A DNA stretch of 64,000 nt, from contig DHGP01000018.1 in the NCBI GenBank assembly GCA_002402825.1, forward strand, positions 1 to 64,000, read 5' to 3'. A program made the translations under genes and the position numbers. This document shows, one piece after another, positions 17,720 to 25,742 of this stretch (positions are counted from its first letter, which is position 1; each line of letters begins with the position of its first letter). Under the pieces are notes generated by a model, which had not been told where the DNA came from, ran no database searches, and was given only the letters and a program-made list of their open reading frames with translations. The stretch comes from Firmicutes bacterium UBA4795. GTDB taxonomy: Bacteria > Bacillota > Desulfotomaculia > Desulfotomaculales > Nap2-2B.

Positions 17720-17762
17720 CTACTTAAAACTGTTTAAAATAAAAGTTTTAGAAGTCTATAAA

Positions 17763-17860
17763 GGGGGTGGCTGGGGCCTGGTGGCCCTCCTGGTCTTCAA
17801 AACCAGCCGTGGGGCGGTGCTCCCGTCCCGGGTGAGTTCGATTCTCACCCACTCCCGCCA
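17763..17860 (+). tRNA. selC: Selenocysteine tRNA (anticodon TCA)
   Basis: A 98-nt tRNA with the bacterial tRNA-Sec architecture. An 8-bp acceptor stem (GGGGGTGG/CCACTCCC) and 5-bp T stem (GTGAG/CTCAC around TTCGATT) give the 8+5 arrangement. A long variable arm is present. The anticodon stem CTGGT/ACCAG holds the loop CTTCAAA with anticodon TCA. Discriminator G and encoded CCA follow. It implies that the organism makes selenoproteins. selA, selB and selD are not in the window. Confidence 0.95.
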
Positions 17861-17931
17861 AAGATTTAATGGTATCATAAACAGGGTTTCAAAAGCGGGT
17901 GAGGGGTATAAAAAACATAGGTAAGACTTTC

Positions 17932-17960
17932 TTGACAATCAGCAAAAATTGTGTTAAAAA
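17932..17960 (+). promoter_or_regulatory. Candidate sigma-A promoter of the sucCD leader
   Basis: TTGACA (17932-17937), a 17-bp spacer, then TAAAAA (17955-17960), a weak -10. Transcription would begin just before the riboswitch-like leader. Confidence 0.4.
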
Positions 17961-17984
17961 AAGAAAAACTAAATAATTTAATTC

Positions 17985-18140
17985 ATGTCGGGTTCCTGCA
18001 GGCATTGCAGGAAAATAGGGAACCAGGTGTAAATCTTGGAAGGTCCGGCCACTGTAAGCTGGAATTAGAAAAGAAAGGTTATCCTCTGGAATTGTTTTAC
18101 TTAACCAGGTTTAATTTGCAATGGTATAATTTGAATTACG
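17985..18140 (+). ncRNA. Cobalamin riboswitch-like leader of sucCD
   Basis: The conserved core is readable: GGTTCC (17991), a TTCCTGCA/TGCAGGAA hairpin, then GGGAACCAGGTG (18018-18029), AAATCTTGG and GGTCCGGCCACTGTAAG (18042-18058). This order and spacing are those of cobalamin riboswitches. The 3' half, normally closing with a CAGGA-ACCTGCC-like segment, is not recognisable, so the element may be a short class, variant or decayed. It ends about 50 bp before sucC. Confidence 0.65.
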
Positions 18141-18186
18141 TTAATTAGCCAGATTGAGATAAACAATCAGAGGAAGAGTCGGGTCA

Positions 18187-19323
18187 GTGAGAATATTTGA
18201 GTATATAGGAAAGGAACTTTTTAACCGTTTTGGCCTGCCGGTACCAAAAGGAAAAGTGGTCTCTTGTGCTGATGAAGCAGCTTTGGCGGCTGCAGAAATT
18301 GGTCCGGTAGTAGTCAAAGCACAGATTCTTTCGGGTAAACGCGGGAAAAGCGGCGGCATTAGATTTGCAAACACACCGGCAGAGGCTAAAAGTATTGCTT
18401 TAGAATTGTTAGGCGCAAATATCCGGGGTTACCTGGTAGAAAAACTACTGGTAGAAGAAAAATTAGCTGTTGATCAGGAATTTTATTTAGCCGTTACGAT
18501 TGATGAAGAAGCCAAAAGTCCAGTAATTATTGCTTCTAATCAGGGTGGCATAGATATTGAAGAAGTACCTGAAAACCGGATTTTAAAGGTTCATACCGAT
18601 GCAGAACTTGGCATGTATCCTTTTATTGCCCGTAACATTGTTCGCCGGTTGGGTCTGGATTTAGGCAGCCAGCACGGAAAAGAACTGGTTAAGGCAATTT
18701 TAGCAACTTATCAAGTGTTCCAGGAAAAAGATGCGGTACTGGTTGAGATTAACCCGCTGGTATTTAGTGGGGAGAAAATTTTTGCTGCTGACGCCAAGGT
18801 AATTATTGATCCTGAAGCCCGGTTTAGACAAAAAGATATTCCATACGTAGAAGACCAAACCGAAACGGAAAAACTGGCCCATGACCTTGGTCTTTCTTAC
18901 GTTGAACTAAAAGGGGACATTGCCGTAATGGCCAATGGGGCCGGCATTGCCATGAGTACCCTGGATATACTTATGCATTATGGCGGAACACCGGCTAATT
19001 TTTTGGATGTAGTTGGCGGAACCGATACAGAAACTATTGCTCGATCTTTAGAAATTTTACTGGCGAAGAAGCCGAAAGTTATTTTTATTAATATTTTCGG
19101 CGGTAGTACCCGCTGTGATGATGTTGCCAGAGCTTACGTGAAAGTTAAGAAGAAAGGTTCTGGCATCCAGGTACCGGTAGTAATCAGACTGGAGGGAACT
19201 AACCAGGATAAAGGAAGGCGTATTTTACAGGAGTGCGGTATCGAGGCATACACAGATATGGAGGAAGCAGCGGCTAAAGCAGTGGAGTTGGCCGCATGTG
19301 CGCCAGCAGGTAGTTCTAGTTAA
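18187..19323 (+). CDS. sucC: Succinate-CoA ligase (ADP-forming) beta subunit-like
   Basis: 378 residues with the ATP-grasp fold that binds nucleotide and, with SucD, interconverts succinyl-CoA and succinate with phosphorylation. It starts MRIFEYIGKELFNRFGLPVP, like SucC. It also has VVVKAQILSGKRGKSGGI, EINPLVFSGEKIFAADAKVII and FLDVVGGTDTETI, and ends with FINIFGGSTRCDDVARA and the CoA-proximal VIRLEGTNQDKGRRIL. GTG start behind GGAAGAG. An acyl-CoA synthetase for a related acid is possible. A B12-sensing leader would fit a link to methylmalonyl-CoA metabolism (inference). Confidence 0.88.
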   Translation: MRIFEYIGKELFNRFGLPVPKGKVVSCADEAALAAAEIGPVVVKAQILSGKRGKSGGIRFANTPAEAKSIALELLGANIRGYLVEKLLVEEKLAVDQEFYLAVTIDEEAKSPVIIASNQGGIDIEEVPENRILKVHTDAELGMYPFIARNIVRRLGLDLGSQHGKELVKAILATYQVFQEKDAVLVEINPLVFSGEKIFAADAKVIIDPEARFRQKDIPYVEDQTETEKLAHDLGLSYVELKGDIAVMANGAGIAMSTLDILMHYGGTPANFLDVVGGTDTETIARSLEILLAKKPKVIFINIFGGSTRCDDVARAYVKVKKKGSGIQVPVVIRLEGTNQDKGRRILQECGIEAYTDMEEAAAKAVELAACAPAGSSS

Positions 19324-19346
19324 AGGAATGGTTTTAATGGCTAATA

Positions 19347-20213
19347 ATGGCTATTATTGTTGATCAAAATACTAAGGTGATCGTTCAAGGCATAACCGGT
19401 AAGCAGGGTTCTTTTCATATCAGGCAAATGTTAGCTTACGGTACAAAAGTTGTTGCCGGTGTAACTCCTGGAAAAGGCGGTATAACATTTGAAGGCGTGC
19501 CGGTTTATGACACTGTACAAGCGGTTTTAGAAAACCACCAGGTTGATGCCACGGTAATCTTTATCCAAGCTGCAATAGCTAAAGATGCTGTGATGGAGGC
19601 CCTGGAAGCTGGAATCGGGATTGTGGTAGTAATTACCGAACACATTCCGATCCACGACGAACTTGAGTTTATCTCCTACGCCCGGCGTAAAGGAGCAATT
19701 CTTATTGGTCCTAATACATTTGGCATTATTTCTTCTGGAAAGTGCAAAATCGGTATCCCGCCCAATCAGTTTTTTATCCCTGGTCCGGTGGGGTTGGTAT
19801 CCCGTAGCGGAACTTTAGCTTATGAGATTGCAAAAAAACTGGCTGCAGCTGGATTTGGACAGTCTACTGCTGTCGGTATGGGTGGGGACTGCGTAAAGGG
19901 GCTTACCTTTGTTGAGATATTAAAACTTTTTGAAGCTGATCCGGAAACCAGAGCAGTTGTATTAATTGGTGAAATTGGCGGTGATGCTGAGGAAGAAGCC
20001 TCAGTTTACATTAAAGAGATGACCAAGCCGGTGGTAGCCTATATTGCCGGTAAGAGCGCACCCCCGGAAAAGCAGATGGGCCATGCCGGAGCAATTATCA
20101 GGGGAGGGAGAGGAACCTACCAGGGTAAAGTTAAAGCTCTTTCCAAAGCTGGTGCTCTGGTAGCCGAAATGCCATCCGAGGTGCCGGAAAAAATTAGTAA
20201 ACTGTTGGCTTGA
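19347..20213 (+). CDS. sucD: Succinate-CoA ligase alpha subunit-like
   Basis: 288 residues, the CoA-binding partner of the upstream beta subunit. It has VIVQGITGKQGSFHIRQML and VVAGVTPGKGG (CoA-binding Rossmann part), LIGPNTFGIIS, VGLVSRSGTLAYEIA, and the phospho-histidine loop with MGHAGAIIRGG. The last step passes phosphate from this His to ADP. 23 bp after sucC, so co-transcribed. Confidence 0.9.
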   Translation: MAIIVDQNTKVIVQGITGKQGSFHIRQMLAYGTKVVAGVTPGKGGITFEGVPVYDTVQAVLENHQVDATVIFIQAAIAKDAVMEALEAGIGIVVVITEHIPIHDELEFISYARRKGAILIGPNTFGIISSGKCKIGIPPNQFFIPGPVGLVSRSGTLAYEIAKKLAAAGFGQSTAVGMGGDCVKGLTFVEILKLFEADPETRAVVLIGEIGGDAEEEASVYIKEMTKPVVAYIAGKSAPPEKQMGHAGAIIRGGRGTYQGKVKALSKAGALVAEMPSEVPEKISKLLA

Positions 20214-20230
20214 GTGACCAAAAGGAGTAC

Positions 20231-20264
20231 GGAACGTGGGGACGGTTCCTTTGTTTTGAAGGAA
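20231..20264. repeat. GGGGACGGTTCC repeat fragment
   Basis: GGAACGTGGGGACGGTTCC and the following TTTGTTTTGAAGG match one arm of the repeat type seen at 10887-10966 and in murB. It marks the start of the disordered region after sucD. Confidence 0.5.
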
Positions 20265-20480
20265 AAAACCGAAATCAAATAAGGAACTCTTTTCTCTATT
20301 ATTTATGAATCGGCACAAGAATGGGCTTTGCGCTTCTTCTTCCGTCATCTTATTCGCAGAGTAGTTGACATTTTAAGCGATCACCACTTGTTTTTTAAAA
20401 CGAACGGCGGAACCGTCATTAATAACAATCACTTTTAGGAATTGTCCTTGCTTATTTAGCCTTAACCATAAGTGTGGCCG

Positions 20481-20597
20481 TTAAATTATGGAAGATAAGT
20501 CTCTTTTTAAGTGAAATCTACAATACTGGTATTCTGCCTCAAAGTAATCAGCACCTTCACGAATCCAACTTGAACCATCTCCCCCAATAATAATCCT
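20481..20597 (-). pseudogene. ISLre2-type (UPF0236) transposase remnant
   Basis: A 38-codon open stretch reads RIIIGGDGSSWIREG, then ADYF...YCRFHLKRDL, and stops. The G-D-G-x-x-W-I-x-E-G and FHLKR-x-L pattern is the core of ISLre2/UPF0236 transposases. No start, flanking coding sequence or ends remain. Confidence 0.65.
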
Positions 20598-20669
20598 GGT
20601 GCAACTAATTATAATGGCCAAAGAAATTCAGACAAAAAATAAGCCTTATTTAAGGTGTATACGAGGAGT

Positions 20670-20960
20670 ATGAGAAAGACATATACAAATAACTTTAGAA
20701 CAAGAGCTGTACTGGAAATTTTTAAGGAAGAAAAATCTATATCTGAGATTGCTTCGGAGTATGAAGTACATCCCAATCAACTAGGAAAATGGAGAAAACA
20801 AGCAATCAATGGTCTTGGCTAGTCATTCTTGCCGATGACCGTAGGAAGGAGGACAAAGAAAAAGAAGTTTTAAAGCAACAAATTAAAGATTTGTATACAG
20901 AAATTGGTGAACTTACAACCAAGCTAAACTGGCTTAAAAAAAATCTGGCCTCAAATTGGA
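20670..20960 (+). pseudogene. IS3-family OrfA remnant (frameshifted)
   Basis: ATG 20670 opens MRKTYTNNFRTRAVLEIFKE, then SISEIASEYEVHPNQLGKWRK, the helix-turn-helix of IS3-family OrfA, and stops at 20822. Homology continues in another frame as DDRRKEDKEKEVLKQQIKDL, then GELTTKLNWLKK, the leucine-zipper end. A final A-run deletion breaks the KKK-SG end. No OrfB follows. The element is dead. Confidence 0.8.
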
Positions 20961-20974
20961 GTAGGTCAGAACTC

Positions 20975-20996
20975 TTCGAGGTTCGAGGTTCGAGAG
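20975..20996. repeat. Three tandem TTCGAGG heptamers
   Basis: TTCGAGG-TTCGAGG-TTCGAGA directly follows the IS3 remnant. A short simple repeat of the kind that accompanies decayed elements. Confidence 0.6.
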
Positions 20997-21310
20997 AGGT
21001 TAAAATAGACAAACGGGATAAAGACAAAATCTAAAGTGATAAATTCCAGTTAATGTATTCTATTAATAGGATATTATGGGATTAAAACAATTAGATTGGA
21101 GGGAATAAATTCACCTTATATAAAGGCGAAAAAATGTCTTGACAAAGTTAGCCGCCTTAACAAAGATATCTATAAAATGAACTGGATTATCTTTTGTTAT
21201 ATAATAATCGACGGCTTCCGGAAATAATGCTATCTGTTTTCGGTCAATCCCCCGGATATAGGCCTTCTTTTAGCTACTTTTTGAAGTTTTTCTTGTTTAA
21301 TTATACCATT

Positions 21311-21343
21311 AAAGGTATAGTAAAGGTATAGTAAAGGTAAGGT
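21311..21343. repeat. 11-bp tandem repeat before corA
   Basis: TAAAGGTATAG occurs twice exactly, then as TAAAGGTAAGG, about 35-65 bp before the corA start. The 350 bp between the IS3 remnant and corA otherwise shows no gene. A TTGACA at 21139 has no well-spaced -10. Confidence 0.7.
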
Positions 21344-21376
21344 TTTCATACGGTCTGACAAGAAAGGATCAAATAA

Positions 21377-22438
21377 ATGAATCAGCCATCTAAGAAAAGA
21401 GTGGTAAAAGCCGGTCTTCCGCCGGGTACATTGGTTCATATAGGGCATAAAAAGACCGACCAGGTATTCATTACGGTCATCGAGTACGCTGAAGAACAAT
21501 TTCAACAAAGAGAAATAAAACAAGTTGAGGAATGTTTCCCGTTAAAAGATAAAACCACCATAACCTGGATAAATATATCCGGCATACATGAGCTTGACGT
21601 CATCGAAAAAACAGGGATACAGTTCGGCCTGCACCCGTTGACTTTAGAGGACATCGTAAATACGGAACAACGTCCAAAAATAGAAGATTATAAGGACTAT
21701 ATCTTTATCGTTCTAAAGGCGCTTCATTATGATGCCGATCAAAGCCTGAAAATAGAACAGATCAGCATTATTATTGGTGTAAATTATGTTATTACTATCC
21801 AGGAGAACAGAAAGGATATTTTCTGCCCCGTCAGGGAGAGGATAAAAAATAGTACCGGCCGGATCAGGAAGATGGGGGCAGATTATCTGGTCTATGCGTT
21901 AATTGACGTTATTGTGGACAATTACTTCGTAGTTCTGGAGCAGCTTGAAGGGAAGATAGAATTTCTGGAAGAAGAGTTAATTACCAACCCCACGAAGAGA
22001 ACCTTGCATTTAATCCACCAACTGAAAAGAGAAATGCTATTTATGCGTAAATCACTCTGGCCGTCAAGGGAAGTGATCAACATTCTGCAAAGGGGCGAAC
22101 TGCCCTTTATTAATGAAACTACAGTTGTGCAATTAAAGGACGTTTACGATCATACAATTCAGGTCGTTGACATAATCGAAACACTGCGGGACATCCTTTC
22201 CGAAACACTTGACATTTACCTTTCCAGTATCAGCAATAGAATAAACGACGTGATGAAGATATTAACAATCATCACTACTATTTTTATTCCCCTGTCGTTC
22301 GTAGCGGGTATTTATGGAATGAACTTCAAATACATGCCAGAGCTCGAATGGCGTTTTAGTTATCCTATGATACTAATTTTCATGGCGGTGGTAGCCATCG
22401 TAATGTTGTTTTTTTTCAAAAAGAAAAAATGGATTTGA
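21377..22438 (+). CDS. corA: CorA-family magnesium/divalent cation transporter
   Basis: 353 residues. A soluble funnel domain (~1-285) with TWINISGIHELDVIE and HPLTLEDIVNTEQRPKIEDY is followed by two C-terminal membrane helices. The signature YGMNFKYMPEL (G-M-N at ~314) closes the first. The tail is basic (FFKKKKWI), as usual. Homopentameric channel for Mg2+ and sometimes Co2+ or Ni2+. It appears intact although it lies among decayed elements, so it may be cargo of the island or an old resident. ATG start, GAAAGGA upstream. Confidence 0.95.
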   Translation: MNQPSKKRVVKAGLPPGTLVHIGHKKTDQVFITVIEYAEEQFQQREIKQVEECFPLKDKTTITWINISGIHELDVIEKTGIQFGLHPLTLEDIVNTEQRPKIEDYKDYIFIVLKALHYDADQSLKIEQISIIIGVNYVITIQENRKDIFCPVRERIKNSTGRIRKMGADYLVYALIDVIVDNYFVVLEQLEGKIEFLEEELITNPTKRTLHLIHQLKREMLFMRKSLWPSREVINILQRGELPFINETTVVQLKDVYDHTIQVVDIIETLRDILSETLDIYLSSISNRINDVMKILTIITTIFIPLSFVAGIYGMNFKYMPELEWRFSYPMILIFMAVVAIVMLFFFKKKKWI

Positions 22439-22493
22439 TTTCTGGTCCAGCCGCAACCTTTCAGGGCTGTTCTTGAAGGGGTCAATCAGGAGT

Positions 22494-22564
22494 TTTGCGC
22501 ATGAAAAAGGCTCAACCGACGGATGTTCGCTATTTGTTGAGCCTTAATAATACCTATGCGCAAA
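22494..22564. repeat. 71-bp nested inverted repeat
   Basis: Outer arms TTTGCGCAT (22494-22502) and ATGCGCAAA (22556-22564) and inner arms GGCTCAAC (22509-22516) and GTTGAGCC (22536-22543) are perfect. The layout suits a miniature element or a structured RNA. It overlaps the 3' end of the small minus-strand frame. Confidence 0.75.
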
Positions 22565-22762
22565 GCCTACCCGCAAAAAATTTAATTGCCCCAGAAGAAT
22601 GAAGTCGCGACTACTGTCTTTAGCTATAGGGTTGTTCAAAAGGATGGTTTGTCTTAAGCGAACGGCTAAATCAATAAGCTTTTGTATTTCTTTTGCATCT
22701 TCGTGGGTTAGCGTTCCAGCTAATTCACGTAAAGATTTCCTTTTAGGACGATCTCGTTGCAT
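22544..22762 (-). CDS. Hypothetical 72-residue protein, possibly an antitoxin remnant
   Basis: The first ~30 residues (RPKRKSLRELAGTLTHEDAK) resemble the C-terminal ends of small antitoxins. The rest (ILLNNPIAKDSSRDFILLGQ) is not recognised, and the last residues run into the 71-bp inverted repeat. No clear ribosome binding site. May be a chance frame or a fragment. Confidence 0.25.
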   Translation of the reverse strand: MQRDRPKRKSLRELAGTLTHEDAKEIQKLIDLAVRLRQTILLNNPIAKDSSRDFILLGQLNFLRVGFAHRYY

Positions 22763-22830
22763 CTTGATTTTTTCCGGTTATTGATATTATGATTATATTG
22801 ATCAAATTGCTCATAGGAGGACGAAAGAAA

Positions 22831-23127
22831 ATGCTGAAGAAAATATCTGCTGTTAAAGCCAGGTAAAATTTGGGTAGCGTTATGAATGAAGTTTATTTAA
22901 GGGATGATCAATACATCATTGAAAGAGATGGTAAACCTTTGGTAGCAATTGTTCCTATATGGAAGCTGCAACAATGGGAAAAGAGGAAAGATATTTTCTT
23001 CAAGGGCGTAGAAAAAATTCAGCAAAAGTTTATAGGGCGGGATGAAGAAGAAGTGGAAAAATTTTTAGATGAGGCGGTGCAAGAAGCCAAGAAAAATTTT
23101 AATAAAGAAGGAACCAACAGTATTTAA
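22831..23127 (+). pseudogene. Phd/YefM-type antitoxin with in-frame stop
   Basis: ATG 22831, behind ATAGGAGGACG, reads MLKKISAVKAR, then TAA (22864-22866), then continues in the same frame as NLGSVMNEVYLRDDQYIIER and DGKPLVAIVPI. The Phd family normally reads A-x-x-x-R-x-N-L at this point, so a single codon (probably AAA for Lys) became TAA. A TTG at 22870 could restart translation of an 85-residue protein lacking the DNA-binding N terminus. It overlaps the toxin start by TAATG. Confidence 0.8.
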
Positions 23128-23575
23128 TGATCCGGGCTGTATTAGACGCCAACCAGTTTGCCAGTGCTTTAATTAGGCCAGGTAGTAATCCTGCTCGAAT
23201 TCTCGATTTTTAAAAAATAATATGTTCCAGTTGGTTATTTCGGAAAGCATTGTAGAGGAAATTAAGCGAATTTTGTTTTATCCAAAGCTGAAAAAAATTC
23301 ATGGGTTAGAAAAAGAAGAAATTGACCTTTTCCTTGATGATCTGATTGCTTTTGCTTATTTTACGCCGGAAGAATTAAAACTGGAGGCAGTTTCTAGTGA
23401 CCCCATTGACAACAAATACCTGGTCTGCGCTGTTGAAGGTAAAGCGGATTATATTATTTCTGGCGACCATCATTTGCTTACCCTGGGGATTTGGGAGGCT
23501 ATAAATCTTATTACCGCAAAGGAACTTTTAGATCTGCTCTTTTTCTGCTCTTTTAATGAGCGCAAAAATTGGTAA
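23127..23575 (+). pseudogene. PIN-domain toxin, frameshifted
   Basis: ATG 23127 reads MIRAVLDANQFASALIRPGS, then NPARILDF, and stops at 23211. The family continues one frame over as FLKNNMFQLVISESIVEEIK and ends ...SGDHHLLTLG. The acid residues D8 and the late S-x-D-x-x-L of PIN nucleases are both present but in different frames. Deletion of one base in the GATTTTTAAAAAAT run explains it. With the stop in its antitoxin, the pair is inactive unless the assembly is wrong here. Confidence 0.82.
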
Positions 23576-23600
23576 TTAGGTGGTCAGATTTAAGTTCTAT

Positions 23601-24104
23601 TATTCAGTATCTTCTATTCAGTATCTTCATGACGGCAAAATCCGTTCCTTCTACCATACTTACGCAAAGATCAGGCAGCTTGCCGAGGTCATTAAAAAAC
23701 CACCCTATCACCTGACCCCGGAACTTCTCTGACAGGCTTATGAAAAACTGGAAAAGTCAAAAGTAAGAGAGGCCGGCCCCCAAAAAGTGCTCACTGACAT
23801 TATTTCCCTCATCCGCTTTGCCATAGGGGAAAGCGGTGTCCTTGAGCCGTTCGCCGAAACCGTAAATGAAAGATTTCACCGGTGGTTAGCAGAGCAAGAA
23901 AAGGCGGACCACAGGTTTACCCCAGAACAAGTAGACTGGCTGATCATGATTAAAGACCACATAGCCACCAGCCTGGGCATTGAAATGGAAGATTTTGAAC
24001 TGGCGCCATTTTACGAGAAAGGCGGAGCAGTAAAAGCATACCAGCTTTTCGGACCAGAATTAAATAATCTTTTAGCGGAATTAAATGAGGTGCTGGCCGC
24101 ATGA
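23601..24104 (+). pseudogene. Type I restriction enzyme HsdR, C-terminal remnant
   Basis: Only the C-terminal end of an EcoEI-type HsdR remains. It reads HDGKIRSFYHTYAKIRQLAE...HLTPELL, a TGA at 23730 where the family has Trp, then QAYEKLEKSKVREAGPQKVL. It ends with the complete tail WLIMIKDHIATSLGIEMEDF...LFGPEL and ELNEVLAA. The helicase and nuclease domains are gone. A 14-bp exact tandem duplication (TATTCAGTATCTTC, 23601-23628) sits at the broken 5' edge. Confidence 0.85.
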
Positions 24105-24113
24105 GGAAAATAA

Positions 24114-24138
24114 TGTAGGGGCGTATTGCCATACGCCC
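24114..24138. repeat. REP-like palindrome, partial copy
   Basis: TGTAGGGGCGTATTGCCATACGCCC, lacking the last CTACA. First of two direct copies 50 bp apart, between hsdR and hsdS. Confidence 0.85.
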
Positions 24139-24163
24139 ATATAAAGAATGATAAAACATTTGA

Positions 24164-24193
24164 TGTAGGGGCGTATTGCCATACGCCCCTACA
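24164..24193. repeat. REP-like palindrome, full 30-nt copy
   Basis: TGTAGGGGCGTAT-TGCC-ATACGCCCCTACA in full, repeating the copy at 24114 in the same orientation. It lies about 40 bp before hsdS. Confidence 0.9.
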
Positions 24194-24235
24194 CGAATGT
24201 TTCATATAAGTAGTTAGTGAGGAGTCGGAAAGGGA

Positions 24236-25678
24236 ATGAACTTTGAAGGTCCCTACAAAATCCCCAGAAATTGGGTGTGGACGAGGCTGGGGGAAGTTTG
24301 TTTAGACCCTCAATATGGTTGGACAACAAGTGCAAAAGCGGAAGGGAAACTTCACTTATTGAGGACTACCGATATAACTTCTGGAAATATCGATTGGTAT
24401 ACTGTTCCATTTTGCAAAAAAGAACCGCCTGAAAAAGAGAAATACTTGCTAAAAGATGGAGATATTGTTATTTCAAGGTCAGGTTCTGTTGGCCATAGTC
24501 ATCTTATAACAAATCCTAAAGAAGCTATATTTGCATCGTATTTTATTCGGTTTAGACCTTTAATTAATGAAAAATATTTAGCAATTTTCTTAAAGAGCCC
24601 ATCTTATTGGAACTCTATCTCAGAAAAAAGCCTTGGGATAGCTATGCCTAATGTTAACGCATCCAAGCTAAAACAAATTCCCCTCCCCCTCCCTCCCCTT
24701 GCCGAGCAGCACTGCATTGTGGCCAGGATTGAGGAACTTTTTACTAAGCTGGATGCCGGCGTGACGGCGTTAAAAAAAGTAAGGGCACAACTAAAACGTT
24801 ATCGTCAGGCGGTTTTGAAATACGCCTTTGAAGGAAAATTAACTGAAGAATGGCGGGAAAATCATAAGAATGAGCTGGAGCCTGCCGCCGTAATTTTGGA
24901 GCGGATAAAAGAAGAACGAAAAAAAACCGCTAAAGGAAAACTTAAAGAACTGCCGCCACCGGATACGTCAGATTTAACTGAAATACCTGAAGGGTGGGTA
25001 TGGACGAGGCTGGGGGAGATTGTTACCGATGTTGAAAAGATCAATCTTAAGATAGAACCGAATAAAGAGTTTATTTATTTGGATATTGCTTCAATTGATA
25101 ACTGTCAACAAAAAATAACAAATCCTAAAAAACACATAGGTAAAGACGCTCCCTCTAGAGCAAGACAGCTTGTTAAGTCAGGGGATATTTTATTTTCTAC
25201 CGTTAGAACCTATCTTAAAAATATTGCTATTATAAACGAAATCTATGATGGGCAGATAGCATCTACAGGGTTTTGTATTATAAGACCTCATAGTTTATTA
25301 GATAATAAAATGGTATTTTATTGGGTTCAAACAGAGGAATTTGTAAATCCGTTAAATAAGATTCAGCGAGGCACAAGCTATCCTGCTGTACGGGATTTTG
25401 ATGTTTTTACTCAGTTTATTCCCCTTCCTCCCCTTGCCGAACAACATAAAATTGTTGAAGAAATTGAACGCCGTTTTTCTATCGCTGACGAAGTTGAAAA
25501 AATCGTGGAACAAAGCCTCAAGCAGGCGGAAAGATTGCGCATGAGCATTTTAAAAAGAGCCTTTGAAGGGAAACTAGTTCTCCAGAATCCTAACGACGAG
25601 CCGGCCGAAAAATTGTTAGAGCGGATTAAATATGCAAGAGATCAAAAATTTAAACCTATTAAATCTGACGAATACTGA
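24236..25678 (+). CDS. hsdS: Type I restriction-modification specificity subunit HsdS
   Basis: 480 residues with two target recognition domains. TRD1 starts GPYKIPRNWVWTRLGEV and ends at PLPPLAEQHCIVARIEELF. A central helical spacer (KKVRAQLKRYRQAVLKYAFE) follows. TRD2 starts EIPEGWVWTRLGEIVTD and ends PLPPLAEQHKIVEEIERRF, then the second helical region. Each TRD would bind half of a bipartite DNA site. The frame is intact, in contrast to hsdR and hsdM on either side. Good ribosome binding site (GGAAAGGGA). Confidence 0.93.
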   Translation: MNFEGPYKIPRNWVWTRLGEVCLDPQYGWTTSAKAEGKLHLLRTTDITSGNIDWYTVPFCKKEPPEKEKYLLKDGDIVISRSGSVGHSHLITNPKEAIFASYFIRFRPLINEKYLAIFLKSPSYWNSISEKSLGIAMPNVNASKLKQIPLPLPPLAEQHCIVARIEELFTKLDAGVTALKKVRAQLKRYRQAVLKYAFEGKLTEEWRENHKNELEPAAVILERIKEERKKTAKGKLKELPPPDTSDLTEIPEGWVWTRLGEIVTDVEKINLKIEPNKEFIYLDIASIDNCQQKITNPKKHIGKDAPSRARQLVKSGDILFSTVRTYLKNIAIINEIYDGQIASTGFCIIRPHSLLDNKMVFYWVQTEEFVNPLNKIQRGTSYPAVRDFDVFTQFIPLPPLAEQHKIVEEIERRFSIADEVEKIVEQSLKQAERLRMSILKRAFEGKLVLQNPNDEPAEKLLERIKYARDQKFKPIKSDEY

Positions 25679-25742
25679 GAGAGAATAATTTGAAAGAAAT
25701 GGCTCCATAGAGGTTTTGTGACTGGAAAGGAATGGTTATAAA

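Noticed and set aside
17756..17938. 60-codon frame antisense to tRNA-Sec
   Set aside because: Shadow of the tRNA; the RNA fold explains the sequence.
17951..18148. 65-codon open frame between tRNA-Sec and sucC
   Set aside because: It overlies the cobalamin-riboswitch core, has no ribosome binding site and no recognisable protein features.
21139..21176. corA promoter TTGACA...TATAAA
   Set aside because: The spacing is about 26 bp, too long for a sigma-A promoter.
23730..23732. In-frame TGA in the hsdR remnant as a selenocysteine codon, given the tRNA-Sec nearby
   Set aside because: HsdR is not a redox enzyme, the family has Trp here (TGG to TGA is one change), the gene is already truncated, and no SECIS-like hairpin is evident after it.
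24114..24193. CRISPR array from repeated palindromes
   Set aside because: Only two copies, spacer shorter than usual, no cas genes; the word recurs as single copies elsewhere.
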